A DNA stretch of 64,000 nt from Streptomyces canus (GCF_030815415.1 NZ_JAUSWW010000001.1:7626001-7690000), one strand, 5' to 3'; positions 52,181-59,948 are shown, counted from the first letter of the stretch. Program-made: numbers and translations. The notes: a model not told the origin generated them from the sequence alone.

Positions 52181-54010
52181 TTACGGCTGGAAGCGCAGCA
52201 CCTGCGGGTCGTGGTCGCTGATCTGGTCGTTGAACTCCGAGTTGACGTGCACGCTGTCGTACTCGAAGTCGCAGGACTTCCGGATCGAGGGGCTGACCAG
52301 GATCTGGTCCAGGACCTGGGCGTTGCCCTGGTAGACGTACGAGTAACGCTCGCTCTTCGGCAGCGACTTGATCGCCGACCAGAGGGCGCCGTCGCTCTCC
52401 AGGATCTTGGCGGTGTCGGAGAACTCGAAGTCGTTGATGTCGCCGAGGGCGATGACGTCCGCGTTCTTCTGGGTGGCCAGGACGTCCTTGACGAACGCGT
52501 TCACCGCGGTCGCCTGGAGGTGGCGCTGGGTCTCCGAGCTGCGCGGCACCGGCTGGTACTGCGAGGTCAGGCCGTAGTCGCCGCCCTTGGAGTTGAAGTG
52601 GTTGGCGATCACGAAGACCGTCCTGCCACGGAAGACGAACTCGCCGACCAGCGGCTTGCGGCTGTTCGCCCAGGCCGCGTCGGCCGGGTCGATACGGCCC
52701 GGGGAGACCGTCAGCGCGGCCTTGCCCTTCTCCTTGGTGACACCGACGGCCGTGGTGGCGTCGCCGCCCGCGCGATCGGTGAAGGAGACCCGCTCCGGGT
52801 TGAAGAGGAACACCTGGCGGATGTTGCCGCCGGGCTCGCCGCCGTCGGTGCCGTTCGCCGGGTCGATGGAGCGCCAGTCGTACGCCGGGCCGCCCGCGGC
52901 GACGATGGCGTCGATCAGCTTCCGCACCGTCTGGTCGGCGGCGACCGTGCCGTCGTTCGTCGCGCCGTTGTTGTCCTGGATCTCCTCCAGGGACACGATG
53001 TCGGGCGACTGGAGGTTGTGCACGATCGCGGCGGCGTGCTCGGCGAAGGTGTTGTCGGACGGGTCGAGGTTCTCGACGTTGTACGTCGCGACCGCCAGCT
53101 CGCCCTTCTTCTGCTTCTCGGTCGTCTCACGGGCCACGCCGGCGCTCTTCAGTGTGCCGATCGTGTTGGCGACGAGCGTGTAGCCGCCGAACTGGTTGTA
53201 GTCCAGCGGGCCGGAGGTGGCGCCCGTCAGGACGTCACCGACGTTCGCCTTCGGGAAGGCGGAGGTCGCGCCGAGGGACTGGATCTGGATGCGGCCCGTG
53301 TTCTGGGAGTCGTAGGAGCCGTAGACAGTGCCGCCGCGGCGGTTGGCGTTCTCGCTCGGCTTCACCGTGACCCAGAGCTCGGTGTACGGGTCGGTGGCGC
53401 CGGTCACGCGGGCGTCGGCGACCTGGACGTTCTCGCCCTCCAGGGACTCGTAGTAGTCCAGGGCGTACTTCGACGGCTCCAGGGTCAGGCCGTTGACGGA
53501 GTTGTTCGCGGCGCTGTCGCCCGCCGGGGCGTACGCGGCCGGCACCGACTTGGCGCCGATGACCTTCGCGGCCGGGACGGCGTTGCCGCTGGAGACGACG
53601 GTGAACGTCGGCTTGGTGATCTCGGTGATCGACTGGTTGCCGGAGGCGGCGCCGGCCGGGACGAACTCCGAGACCGTGCCCGAGACCGTGACGAGGTCGC
53701 CGACGGCGACGCCCTTCGGGGTGGAGCTGGTGAAGACGAAGACGCCCTCACTGGTGGCCGGATCGGCGTCGGCGTTCGGGTCCTGGATCCAGAAACCCTT
53801 GGAGGAGCCGTAGGTGCGGATGCCGGTGACGATTCCGGACACATCCGTGACGGCCTTGCCCGCGTACGGGGATATGCGCGTGGTGCCCTGAATGTCATGG
53901 ATGGCCACGGAGTCCGCGTGCGCGGGAGAGGTCAGGACGATGGTGGACGCCGCGGAACATACGGCGGCGACGGTGAGCGCGGCGAGGCGCGCAGAGGACT
54001 TGCTCGGCAA
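52181..54010 (-). CDS. Secreted endonuclease/exonuclease/phosphatase-family nuclease
   Basis: 609-residue exported nuclease. Signal peptide about 1-32 (SSARLAALTVAAVCSAASTIVL...AHA). Then an OB-fold-like region (about 35-300) and a catalytic EEP domain (about 320-609) with YNVENLDP, SLEEIQDNNG, ANHFNSKGGD, ALGDINDF and the final ISDHDPQVL, covering the metal and His residues of DNase I-like enzymes. TTG 54010 is preferred because GGAGGG lies six bases before it and the signal peptide begins there; ATG 54034 in frame has no ribosome binding site. Confidence 0.9.
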   Translation of the reverse strand: MPSKSSARLAALTVAAVCSAASTIVLTSPAHADSVAIHDIQGTTRISPYAGKAVTDVSGIVTGIRTYGSSKGFWIQDPNADADPATSEGVFVFTSSTPKGVAVGDLVTVSGTVSEFVPAGAASGNQSITEITKPTFTVVSSGNAVPAAKVIGAKSVPAAYAPAGDSAANNSVNGLTLEPSKYALDYYESLEGENVQVADARVTGATDPYTELWVTVKPSENANRRGGTVYGSYDSQNTGRIQIQSLGATSAFPKANVGDVLTGATSGPLDYNQFGGYTLVANTIGTLKSAGVARETTEKQKKGELAVATYNVENLDPSDNTFAEHAAAIVHNLQSPDIVSLEEIQDNNGATNDGTVAADQTVRKLIDAIVAAGGPAYDWRSIDPANGTDGGEPGGNIRQVFLFNPERVSFTDRAGGDATTAVGVTKEKGKAALTVSPGRIDPADAAWANSRKPLVGEFVFRGRTVFVIANHFNSKGGDYGLTSQYQPVPRSSETQRHLQATAVNAFVKDVLATQKNADVIALGDINDFEFSDTAKILESDGALWSAIKSLPKSERYSYVYQGNAQVLDQILVSPSIRKSCDFEYDSVHVNSEFNDQISDHDPQVLRFQP

Positions 54011-54087
54011 CGGAATCCCTCCGGGGACGTGCATAGCGCCGGGACGAGGGTGAAACGTGTGTGGAGCCGAACCGGTGGGGCGGTGCG

Positions 54088-54139
54088 ACGCGCGTAGAAA
54101 ATTACAGTGAACACATGTCCAGCAGATTTCTACGCGCGT
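54088..54139. promoter_or_regulatory. 13-bp inverted repeat upstream of the secreted nuclease
   Basis: ACGCGCGTAGAAA (54088-54100) and TTTCTACGCGCGT (54127-54139) are perfectly complementary across 26 bp. Each arm contains the self-complementary ACGCGCGT. It lies about 80-130 bp before the nuclease start, in the divergent region with the 478-residue gene; a GTTCAC half-site lies in its centre on the minus strand. Confidence 0.6.
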
Positions 54140-54281
54140 AATCTCCTGCCTGGTCAGGCCACTTGTCAAGGTTTCGGCCATGTACGCGGCCCGACGGGTA
54201 GATGAACCGGGCGGCATGGGTGGAAATCCGTCTAGGCTGAGCGGCTGAGTGGTCACGCCGCGTCTCTAGGAGAACCAGCCG

Positions 54282-55718
54282 ATGTCAGACAGCTCCCCCT
54301 TGCCGCCGGTGCGGCTGCATCCCGAAGCGGAGCTGGCGCGGGACGCGTTGTCCACGCCGTTGCTGTCCCGGGCCGCCCGGCTCGCCCGCTGGGCCGGCCC
54401 CGACACCCGCGTCGACGCCGGCGGCGAGCTCGTCGAGGAGCAGCTGCCCGCCGCCGCCGAGCTGCTCGGCCTGACCGGGGACGACGCCGCCGCCTGGGCG
54501 AGCGAGGCCTGGCGGGTCGCCCTCGACACCGGGCTGGTCGAGATCACCGACGAGGAAGCGGGCACCGTCGCCGCGGGCGAGGAGCTCGGCCTGCTCACCG
54601 GCGGCGCACCGCACGACGTGCTCGCCGTGTGGCAGACGGCGCTGGAGACGGTGCTCGCCGACGCGAGCGTGCCCGACCTGGACGACCTGGTCGACGCGGT
54701 GAACCCGGAAGAGGGGGTCACGGAGATCGACTTCTCCTCGCTGGACTGGGACCCGGAGGCGGAGGCCGAGTTCCTCGACGGTGTGCTCGGCAACCTGTAT
54801 CTGCTGAGCGTCAACGAGGAAGGGCCCGGCGACGGACCCGTGCCGCTGCCCGCGCTCGCCGCCTCGATGATCGTGCCCAGCGACATGGGGGAGCCCACCA
54901 ACGACGTCCTGGAGCAGGTCTCCGACGCGATGATGCGCCTCGACGACCAGTTCCGGCTCCTGGAGCCGGTCGGTCTGGTCGAGTACCAGCCCGTCGACGA
55001 GGCGCTCATGGCCGACGCCGACGAGGAGCCCGCCGCCCCGGTCGACGACACCGACGTGTCCCGGTACGGCATGGTGCGGCTCACCCCGCTCGGCCTGTAC
55101 GGGCTGCGGGCGCGGCTGCAGGAGGCCGGATTCCCGGCGCCCGCCGTCGGGGACCTCGCCGACAAGGGCGCGGACGCGCTCCTCGACGGCACCGCCCACT
55201 TCCCGCCCGCCGCCGCCCAGGCCGAGACCGAACAGTGGCTGGCGCGACGCGAACCCCTCGCCGCGGCACGGGAGTTGCTGGCGGCCGCGCGGGGCGGGGA
55301 CGCCGGGGCGCCGCTGCGCAGGCTGCGCTGCCAGCAGGCGTTGTCGCTGGTGGGCGCTACTGCCGAGCCCGCCCTGCGGGAAGTGCTCGAGGACGCGGAG
55401 CTCGGCGGTCTGGCCCGGGTCTGGCTGAGCGAGCAGGGCGCCTCCGACGTTCCGCCGCCGTCCGAGGCGATGATCTTCTGGCTGACCGTGGACACGGTTG
55501 CCGCGCAGCTCGCGGCCGAAGGCAACTCCGATGAACTGAGGGCGCTGGTCGAGGGGCTGGCCCAGCAGCACAGCGGGTTCTTCTCGGCGGCCTGGCGGGT
55601 GGATCACCCGGCGACCGCGGATGTGCTGGAGGCGATGGGGCGGCTGCATCCGGACAAGAAGATCGCGAAGGAAGCGCGGAAGGCGGCCTTCAAGGCGCGT
55701 TCCCAGCAGGGGAGTTGA
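54282..55718 (+). CDS. Hypothetical protein, 478 residues
   Basis: Acidic, mainly helical soluble protein rich in Ala, Glu and Leu, without a recognised domain. A helical repeat character (short LLAAAREL-type helices between 320 and 460) suggests a scaffold-like fold, and a basic end (DKKIAKEARKAAFKARSQQ) closes it. Conserved in Streptomyces as far as I recall, without a known role. ATG 54282 with AGGAG upstream. Confidence 0.8.
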   Translation: MSDSSPLPPVRLHPEAELARDALSTPLLSRAARLARWAGPDTRVDAGGELVEEQLPAAAELLGLTGDDAAAWASEAWRVALDTGLVEITDEEAGTVAAGEELGLLTGGAPHDVLAVWQTALETVLADASVPDLDDLVDAVNPEEGVTEIDFSSLDWDPEAEAEFLDGVLGNLYLLSVNEEGPGDGPVPLPALAASMIVPSDMGEPTNDVLEQVSDAMMRLDDQFRLLEPVGLVEYQPVDEALMADADEEPAAPVDDTDVSRYGMVRLTPLGLYGLRARLQEAGFPAPAVGDLADKGADALLDGTAHFPPAAAQAETEQWLARREPLAAARELLAAARGGDAGAPLRRLRCQQALSLVGATAEPALREVLEDAELGGLARVWLSEQGASDVPPPSEAMIFWLTVDTVAAQLAAEGNSDELRALVEGLAQQHSGFFSAAWRVDHPATADVLEAMGRLHPDKKIAKEARKAAFKARSQQGS

Positions 55719-55725
55719 CGCGGCT

Positions 55726-55756
55726 GTGGCGGGGAGGTCGCTGACCTCCCCGCCAC
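55726..55756. terminator. Terminator between convergent genes
   Basis: A perfect 14-bp stem (55726-55739 with 55743-55756) closed by GCT, seven bases after the stop of the 478-residue gene. It can also serve the minus-strand gene ending at 55794. Confidence 0.85.
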
Positions 55757-55793
55757 CGCACTCAGTCGTTCACCGCTTCAGCGGTTCACTGCC

Positions 55794-56240
55794 TCAGCAG
55801 TGGTACCTCGTCGTGTGCTTGAACGACGACGTCGCCCCGTTGAAGCCGTACGTACCCCGGTAGGCGGGCGGGTTCTGGAACTCGCCGACGAGGGTCATCG
55901 TGTTGGCGCAGGAGCCCTGGCCGGTGCGCTTCGCGTCCAGGCGAATCGTTTCGCCCACGAAGCCGCCCGTGATGTCCCAAGGGGCGCCGCAGATACCGGA
56001 GGTGATCTTGCCGCCGGTCACGACGTGCGGGTAGGTGTTGGGGTTGTACTTCACCTCGATGCCGAAGGTCACCGCCCCGTTGTGCAGTTCCAGCTTGGCG
56101 GACGTGGAGACCGCCTCGGCGGACACGTCCTGCGGTGCGGCGAACGCCTCGTCACGCGTCTTGACTTCCGCGCCCTGGGGATTGTGGAAGCGGTGTTCGG
56201 AGCCGGCTTGGCTCTTCTGCCGCTTGGCCTGCGTGGTCAT
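55794..56240 (-). CDS. Hypothetical protein, 148 residues (protease-cluster member)
   Basis: Unrecognised protein with a polar N-terminus and a beta-rich C-terminal 100 residues containing three Cys (GICGAPW, GSCANTM, final YHC) and aromatic-rich ends. No signal peptide is visible. ATG 56240 has GGGAAGAGGG upstream. It lies 37 bp after the trypsin-like protease gene and is probably in its operon; a substrate, inhibitor or cargo role would be speculation. Confidence 0.65.
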   Translation of the reverse strand: MTTQAKRQKSQAGSEHRFHNPQGAEVKTRDEAFAAPQDVSAEAVSTSAKLELHNGAVTFGIEVKYNPNTYPHVVTGGKITSGICGAPWDITGGFVGETIRLDAKRTGQGSCANTMTLVGEFQNPPAYRGTYGFNGATSSFKHTTRYHC

Positions 56241-56277
56241 GCTGATTCCCTCTTCCCGTACGGGTATTGAGTGACCG

Positions 56278-57438
56278 TCAGGCCAGCTGCTCGGCGATTT
56301 CCACCCGCAGCAGTGCGCGAACGTTCTCGATGTGGTTGGCCACGGTGACGACCGAGGAGCCCGCGAAGAGCAGACCGGTCGCGACGTTGTCGAGGGAGGT
56401 CACCAGCGAACCGGAGTCGCCGCCCGCCGAGATGGTCGTCGTCAGGATCTGGTCCTTGAACCGGGCCGTTCCCGCCGTGCCGTAGTTGACGTCGATCGTG
56501 GCGTCGGTCGCGATGATCCGGCCGAAGCTGATGTTCGTCGTACGGCCGGTCTTCTTCACCAGATCGCCGACCGCGACGTTGGCCTTGCGCCGCCAGGCGC
56601 GCGGCGTACCGCTGAAGTACTGCTCACGGGTGGCGTCCTGGAACTCCACCGCACCGAGCGCGCAGTCCACGACGTTGTTGTGGCGCTCCACCGGGATCTG
56701 CGGCGCGAACTGGATCGGGATGAACCGGTCCAGGGTCGCGATCCGGTCCGCCGGGTCCGTGCCGCCGTCGAACGCTCCGGGCTGCAGGATCGAGCTGCCC
56801 AGCTGCGCACGGTTGGAGTCGGCCAGCACGTGGTTGTTGGAGAGGATGTAGAACTTCGACGGTGTGCCGAGGCCGGGACCCGGCGGGTCCACGGAGGCGC
56901 CCGGCAGGAAGTCGTACACCACGCTGCCCAGCGTGCCCGCGGTCACCCGTACGTTGCCGACCGAGAAGCCGGAAGGGGACGGGCGCATACGGCGCTTGAG
57001 AAGCTGCGGTTCGAACTGTCCGAGTCCGCTGAGCTCTTCCAGCAACGGCTGTGAGAGGCCCGCGAGTTGCTCGGCCACGCTGCCGTCGGACCGGTAGGAG
57101 GCGCTGCGGTCCTCGGAGCGGCCCGAGGCCCTGCGCTGCTGCTGACGCTGCGCGGCGACATGGCCGACCGCGATCACGTCGGTGGGGGTGCCGTCGTCCA
57201 TCACCTGCGGGATGACATCCCGCTCGGGAAGCTGGGACTCCGGAACCTTCTGGGTCACGAACACCAGCACGGCTGCCTCGCCCGTGGGCTGTCCGTCGAT
57301 CCACTTCACGCCGTGACCGAAGCCTACGACGTTGGCCAGCGGCGACTGCGCCCGCAGGAAGTCTGAATTCGCTTGCTGGCGGGAGCTGTCACTCAGCTGA
57401 CCACCAGTCGGTCCTCGCATCATTTCGGGCTGGCTCAC
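56278..57438 (-). CDS. Trypsin-like serine protease with Nal1-type N-terminal module
   Basis: 386-residue protein. Residues about 35-97 form a module with AVLVFVTQKVPESQLPERDVIPQ, known in bacterial relatives of plant NAL1. The C-terminal chymotrypsin-fold domain (about 155-386) has H203 in LSNNHVLA, D258 in NNVVDCAL and S342 in GGDSGSLV, a complete catalytic triad. No signal peptide is seen, so it is probably cytoplasmic or released otherwise. ATG 57438. A free-standing copy of the N-terminal module is encoded just upstream. Confidence 0.85.
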   Translation of the reverse strand: MSQPEMMRGPTGGQLSDSSRQQANSDFLRAQSPLANVVGFGHGVKWIDGQPTGEAAVLVFVTQKVPESQLPERDVIPQVMDDGTPTDVIAVGHVAAQRQQQRRASGRSEDRSASYRSDGSVAEQLAGLSQPLLEELSGLGQFEPQLLKRRMRPSPSGFSVGNVRVTAGTLGSVVYDFLPGASVDPPGPGLGTPSKFYILSNNHVLADSNRAQLGSSILQPGAFDGGTDPADRIATLDRFIPIQFAPQIPVERHNNVVDCALGAVEFQDATREQYFSGTPRAWRRKANVAVGDLVKKTGRTTNISFGRIIATDATIDVNYGTAGTARFKDQILTTTISAGGDSGSLVTSLDNVATGLLFAGSSVVTVANHIENVRALLRVEIAEQLA

Positions 57439-57511
57439 GCCAGGCCACCTCTTCAGTTTTCGTCTCTGGGTTCCTTACGGGCCGGCGGCGCGGTGACTCA
57501 GCGCACAAGGC

Positions 57512-57751
57512 TCACAAGTCCTCTCCCTGGGCGCTCACTTCACCGATCGCGAGCACGCGCACCGGTACGCCGTCGAGCTCGTCCGGAACCACGTCTTCTT
57601 GAAGGAGCCGGGCACGGGGCACTTTCCGGGTGACGAAGACGATGATCACGTCCTGTCCCGAGTGCTCGTCCCTCCCGGTGCCGACCCCACTCACATTGGC
57701 CAGCTTCATGAGCCGGCCGTCATGGAGGCGACTCACCCGCTTTGCGTCCAT
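57512..57751 (-). CDS. Free-standing Nal1-type N-terminal module, 79 residues
   Basis: The whole protein aligns with residues 35-97 of the protease encoded 73 bp downstream: ANVSGVGTG with ANVVGFGHG, VIIVFVTRKVPRARL with AVLVFVTQKVPESQL, DVVPDELDGVPVRVLAIGEVSAQ with DVIPQVMDDGTPTDVIAVGHVAAQ. It may be an inhibitor, a chaperone or a remnant. ATG 57751 has GGGGAGG upstream and a good promoter 35 bp further. Confidence 0.75.
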   Translation of the reverse strand: MDAKRVSRLHDGRLMKLANVSGVGTGRDEHSGQDVIIVFVTRKVPRARLLQEDVVPDELDGVPVRVLAIGEVSAQGEDL

Positions 57752-57785
57752 CGGGCTCGCCTCCCCTTCGGGTGGTGTGCACTTC

Positions 57786-57814
57786 CGGTCTATGTCCCGG
57801 GGCTTCGAGAGTCA
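57786..57814 (-). promoter_or_regulatory. Vegetative promoter of the protease cluster
   Basis: On the minus strand TTGACT (57814-57809) is followed after exactly 17 bp by TAGACC (57791-57786), close to the HrdB-type consensus. The predicted start near 57779 gives a leader of about 28 bases to ATG 57751. Confidence 0.65.
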
Positions 57815-57951
57815 AGGCATTCTGAAATGAATCACGAATTTCGTTACGATTCACCCCTGTTGACCTTTATTACGAAGATTATTCCGCCCATTGGCTCGAA
57901 CAGAGGCGGTCTGGCGGATTCACGGAAGCGGGGCCCTCGCCGCCGCCCCCT

Positions 57952-57973
57952 GTTCAGCTTCCGTTCAGACGCG
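57952..57973 (+). promoter_or_regulatory. PHO box (PhoP site) upstream of phoX
   Basis: Two direct repeats GTTCAGCTTCC and GTTCAGACGCG start at 57952 and 57963, exactly 11 bp apart, as in Streptomyces PhoP boxes (GTTCA units). It is 66 bp before the PhoX-family start, which fits induction by phosphate limitation. Confidence 0.75.
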
Positions 57974-58038
57974 GGCGAAACGGTGGCGCCGACCGAGGTC
58001 CCCCACCCTCCAGGCCACCCACCGTCACAGGAGACACC

Positions 58039-59496
58039 ATGTCGCTCACCCGCAGGGACTTCGCCGCGAAATCCGCGCTCACCGGCGCCGGGGTCGCGCT
58101 GGCCGGCAGCGTCGGCGCCCTCGCCACCGCGCCCAACGCACTCGCGGCCACCGACATCGAGAGCCAGGGAGCGGAGGCCGCGGGCGGCCACGGCGGTGTC
58201 GGCTACGGGCCGCTGATCCCCGACCCCGGCGGCATCCTCGCGCTGCCCGCCGGATTCAAGTACCGCGTCATCACCTACAGCGGGAAGACCAAGCTGGAGT
58301 CCGGCGAGACCACGCCCTCCAACCACGACGGCACGGCCACCTTCGCGGGGCCCCGCGGCACCACCCTCCTCGTCAACAACCACGAGCTGAAGGGCCCGCG
58401 CGCCAACTGGAAGTACCCCGTGCCGCTCACCGAGGGGCTCGTCTACGACCCCGCCGCGTCCGGTGGCTGCACCGTCGTCGAGGTCCGCCCCGACGGACAG
58501 ATCGCCGAGTGGGTCGGCATCGCCGGCACCTCCACCAACTGCGCGGGCGGCACCACCCCTTGGGGCACCTGGCTCACCGGCGAGGAGACCGAGGACAAGG
58601 CCGGCCAGAACGGCATGACCAAGGACCACGGCTACGTCTTCGAGGTCGACCCCGCCGACCGCCGCGCCAACCGCGACCCCCGGCCCGTCAAGGCGTTCGG
58701 CCGGTACGCCCACGAGGCGGTCGTCATCGACCCCAAGCGCGGCCACGCCTACCTCACCGAGGACGCCTCGGGCCCGAGCGGCCTCCTCTTCCGCTGGACC
58801 CCGCCGGAGGGCTTCCGGCACGGCCGCGGCAAGCTGCGCACCCTCGCCGACGACGCCGGCGTCCTCCAGGCGTTCAAGTGCTTCGACTCCGGCGGCAAGT
58901 TCGTCGACGACCTCTCCCGCGCCACGAAGACCGGCACGGTCTACGGCGTCGACTGGATCGACGTCCCCGACCGCGACGCCAAGGCGGTGCCCGTCCGCAA
59001 GCAGTTCACCGACGGCCAGGTCACCCGCGCCCGCAAGCTGGAGGGCATGTGGTGGGGCGACGGCGGCACCTACATCGTCTCCTCCTACGCCCGTGACGAG
59101 AGCCCCGTCCAGCACGACGGCCAGGTCTGGTTCTACGACCCCAAGCGCCGCACCCTGATGTTGAAGGTCCTGCTGGGCGTCAACCCCGACCCCGCTGATT
59201 CGTCGGCGGTTGGCGCCTTCGACGGCCCCGACAACATCACCGTCTCTCCCTACGGCGGCCTCGTCATCGCCGAGGACGGCGAGGGCGTCCAGCATCTGTT
59301 CGGCGCCACCGACAGCGGCCGCACCTACCCCATCGCCCGCAACGAACTCAACATCGGCACCGAAGAGGAGCCCGAGTACAGCGAGTTCACCGGCGTCACC
59401 TTCTCGCCCAGCGGCCGGACCCTGTACGCCAACATCCAGACGCCCGGAATCATGCTCGCCATCACCGGACCCTGGAAGCGCCAGAAGCGCGGGTAA
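58039..59496 (+). CDS. PhoX-family (DUF839) phosphatase-like protein, Tat-exported
   Basis: 485-residue protein with a twin-arginine signal (SLTRRDFAAKSALTGAGVALAG, cleavage after ALA near residue 38) and the PhoX beta-propeller: NHDGTATFAGPRG, LLVNNHELKGP, PWGTWLTGEE, GRYAHEAVVIDPKRGHAYLTED and TFSPSGRTLYANIQTPG. PhoX enzymes are Ca/Fe-dependent alkaline phosphatases. Start ATG 58039 with AGGAGAC upstream. The PHO box supports phosphate regulation. Confidence 0.92.
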   Translation: MSLTRRDFAAKSALTGAGVALAGSVGALATAPNALAATDIESQGAEAAGGHGGVGYGPLIPDPGGILALPAGFKYRVITYSGKTKLESGETTPSNHDGTATFAGPRGTTLLVNNHELKGPRANWKYPVPLTEGLVYDPAASGGCTVVEVRPDGQIAEWVGIAGTSTNCAGGTTPWGTWLTGEETEDKAGQNGMTKDHGYVFEVDPADRRANRDPRPVKAFGRYAHEAVVIDPKRGHAYLTEDASGPSGLLFRWTPPEGFRHGRGKLRTLADDAGVLQAFKCFDSGGKFVDDLSRATKTGTVYGVDWIDVPDRDAKAVPVRKQFTDGQVTRARKLEGMWWGDGGTYIVSSYARDESPVQHDGQVWFYDPKRRTLMLKVLLGVNPDPADSSAVGAFDGPDNITVSPYGGLVIAEDGEGVQHLFGATDSGRTYPIARNELNIGTEEEPEYSEFTGVTFSPSGRTLYANIQTPGIMLAITGPWKRQKRG

Positions 59497-59529
59497 TTAA
59501 TTCGCTCGCCCGTTCCGCGGCCGCCCTCC

Positions 59530-59535
59530 TACAGT
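59530..59535 (+). promoter_or_regulatory. Candidate -10 box of the Y RNA locus
   Basis: TACAGT fits TAnnnT and lies 12 bases before the first base-paired nucleotide of the predicted Y RNA 1, giving a start near 59542. No good -35 is seen. Confidence 0.4.
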
Positions 59536-59546
59536 GATGAACGTCC

Positions 59547-59699
59547 AGGTGCGAAGGCAGGACCTACTTCCACTGATAATGGGGCGGCCGCGGGTTCGAG
59601 TCCCGCCACCGGTACAACGCGCCGGTGTAGCTCAGGGGTTAGAGCACCTAATGTCGGTTCCGCCGACCTGAACTCTGGACACCACAACTTCATGCACCT
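59547..59699 (+). ncRNA. Y RNA 1 (YrlA type), mimic of a class I tRNA in permuted order
   Basis: Outer stem: AGGTGC (59547-59552) pairs with GCACCT (59694-59699) and GAAG (59553-59556) with CTTC (59688-59691), leaving AT bulged; this is the expected Ro60-binding stem. Inside, in order: T-arm GCGGG-TTCGAGT-CCCGC (59590-59606); acceptor 3' strand CACCGGT (59607-59613); closing loop ACAACGC; acceptor 5' strand GCCGGTG (59621-59627), all seven pairs formed with one G-U; TA (tRNA 8-9); D-arm GCTC-AGGGGTTA-GAGC (59630-59645). The halves are in the reverse order of a tRNA and there is no free acceptor end, so it cannot be a tRNA. A further hairpin GTCGG-TTCCG-CCGAC-type lies at 59653-59667. The Rsr gene follows. 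Confidence 0.8.
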
Positions 59700-59700
59700 C

Positions 59701-59890
59701 CCGGTGCGAAGCATTTGATCTCGGGGAGGCGCAGCTCAAGGTGGGTGCCCGGTGCGCAGGCAGCGGATACTTCGGGAACTGGTGGGGGCGAGTCCCTCGT
59801 GCGGGTTCGAATCCCGTCATCGGCCCAGGGCCGGTGTGGCGGAACGGAAGACGCGCCAGTTAAAGCAACCGCAGTCGACTTCGACCTCGG
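59701..59890 (+). ncRNA. Y RNA 2 (YrlA type), mimic of a class II (leucine-type) tRNA
   Basis: Permuted tRNA core: AACTGG (59777-59782) pairs with CCAGTT (59856-59861) as the anticodon-stem equivalent; long variable arm GGGGGCGAGTCCCTC (59784-59798); T-arm GCGGG-TTCGAAT-CCCGT (59801-59817); acceptor 3' strand CATCGGC (59818-59824), loop CCAGG, acceptor 5' strand GCCGGTG (59830-59836); TG; D-arm GCG...CGC (59839-59854). The halves read like a bacterial leucine tRNA cut and swapped. Outer stem model 1: CCGGT-GC-GAAG (59701-59711) with CTTC-G-ACC-TC-GG (59879-59890). Model 2: GGGTG (59743-59747) with CACCC (59892-59896), followed by TCCTTTT. The 5' end is therefore uncertain; the core is firm. 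Confidence 0.75.
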
Positions 59891-59948
59891 ACACCCTCCT
59901 TTTGTTGCGCCTCCCTCCGAAAAGACAATGAATTCGGGGGAATTCACC

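Noticed and set aside
59590..59861. One or two ordinary tRNA genes or tRNA fragments
   Set aside because: T-arm and acceptor 3' strand precede the acceptor 5' strand and D-arm, the acceptor is closed by a short loop, and no anticodon loop or CCA end exists. The permuted order fits a Y RNA, not a tRNA.
59715..59948. N-terminal extension of the Rsr protein
   Set aside because: The frame is open but runs through Y RNA 2, lacks homology to TROVE proteins and has no ribosome binding site; ATG 59949 has one.
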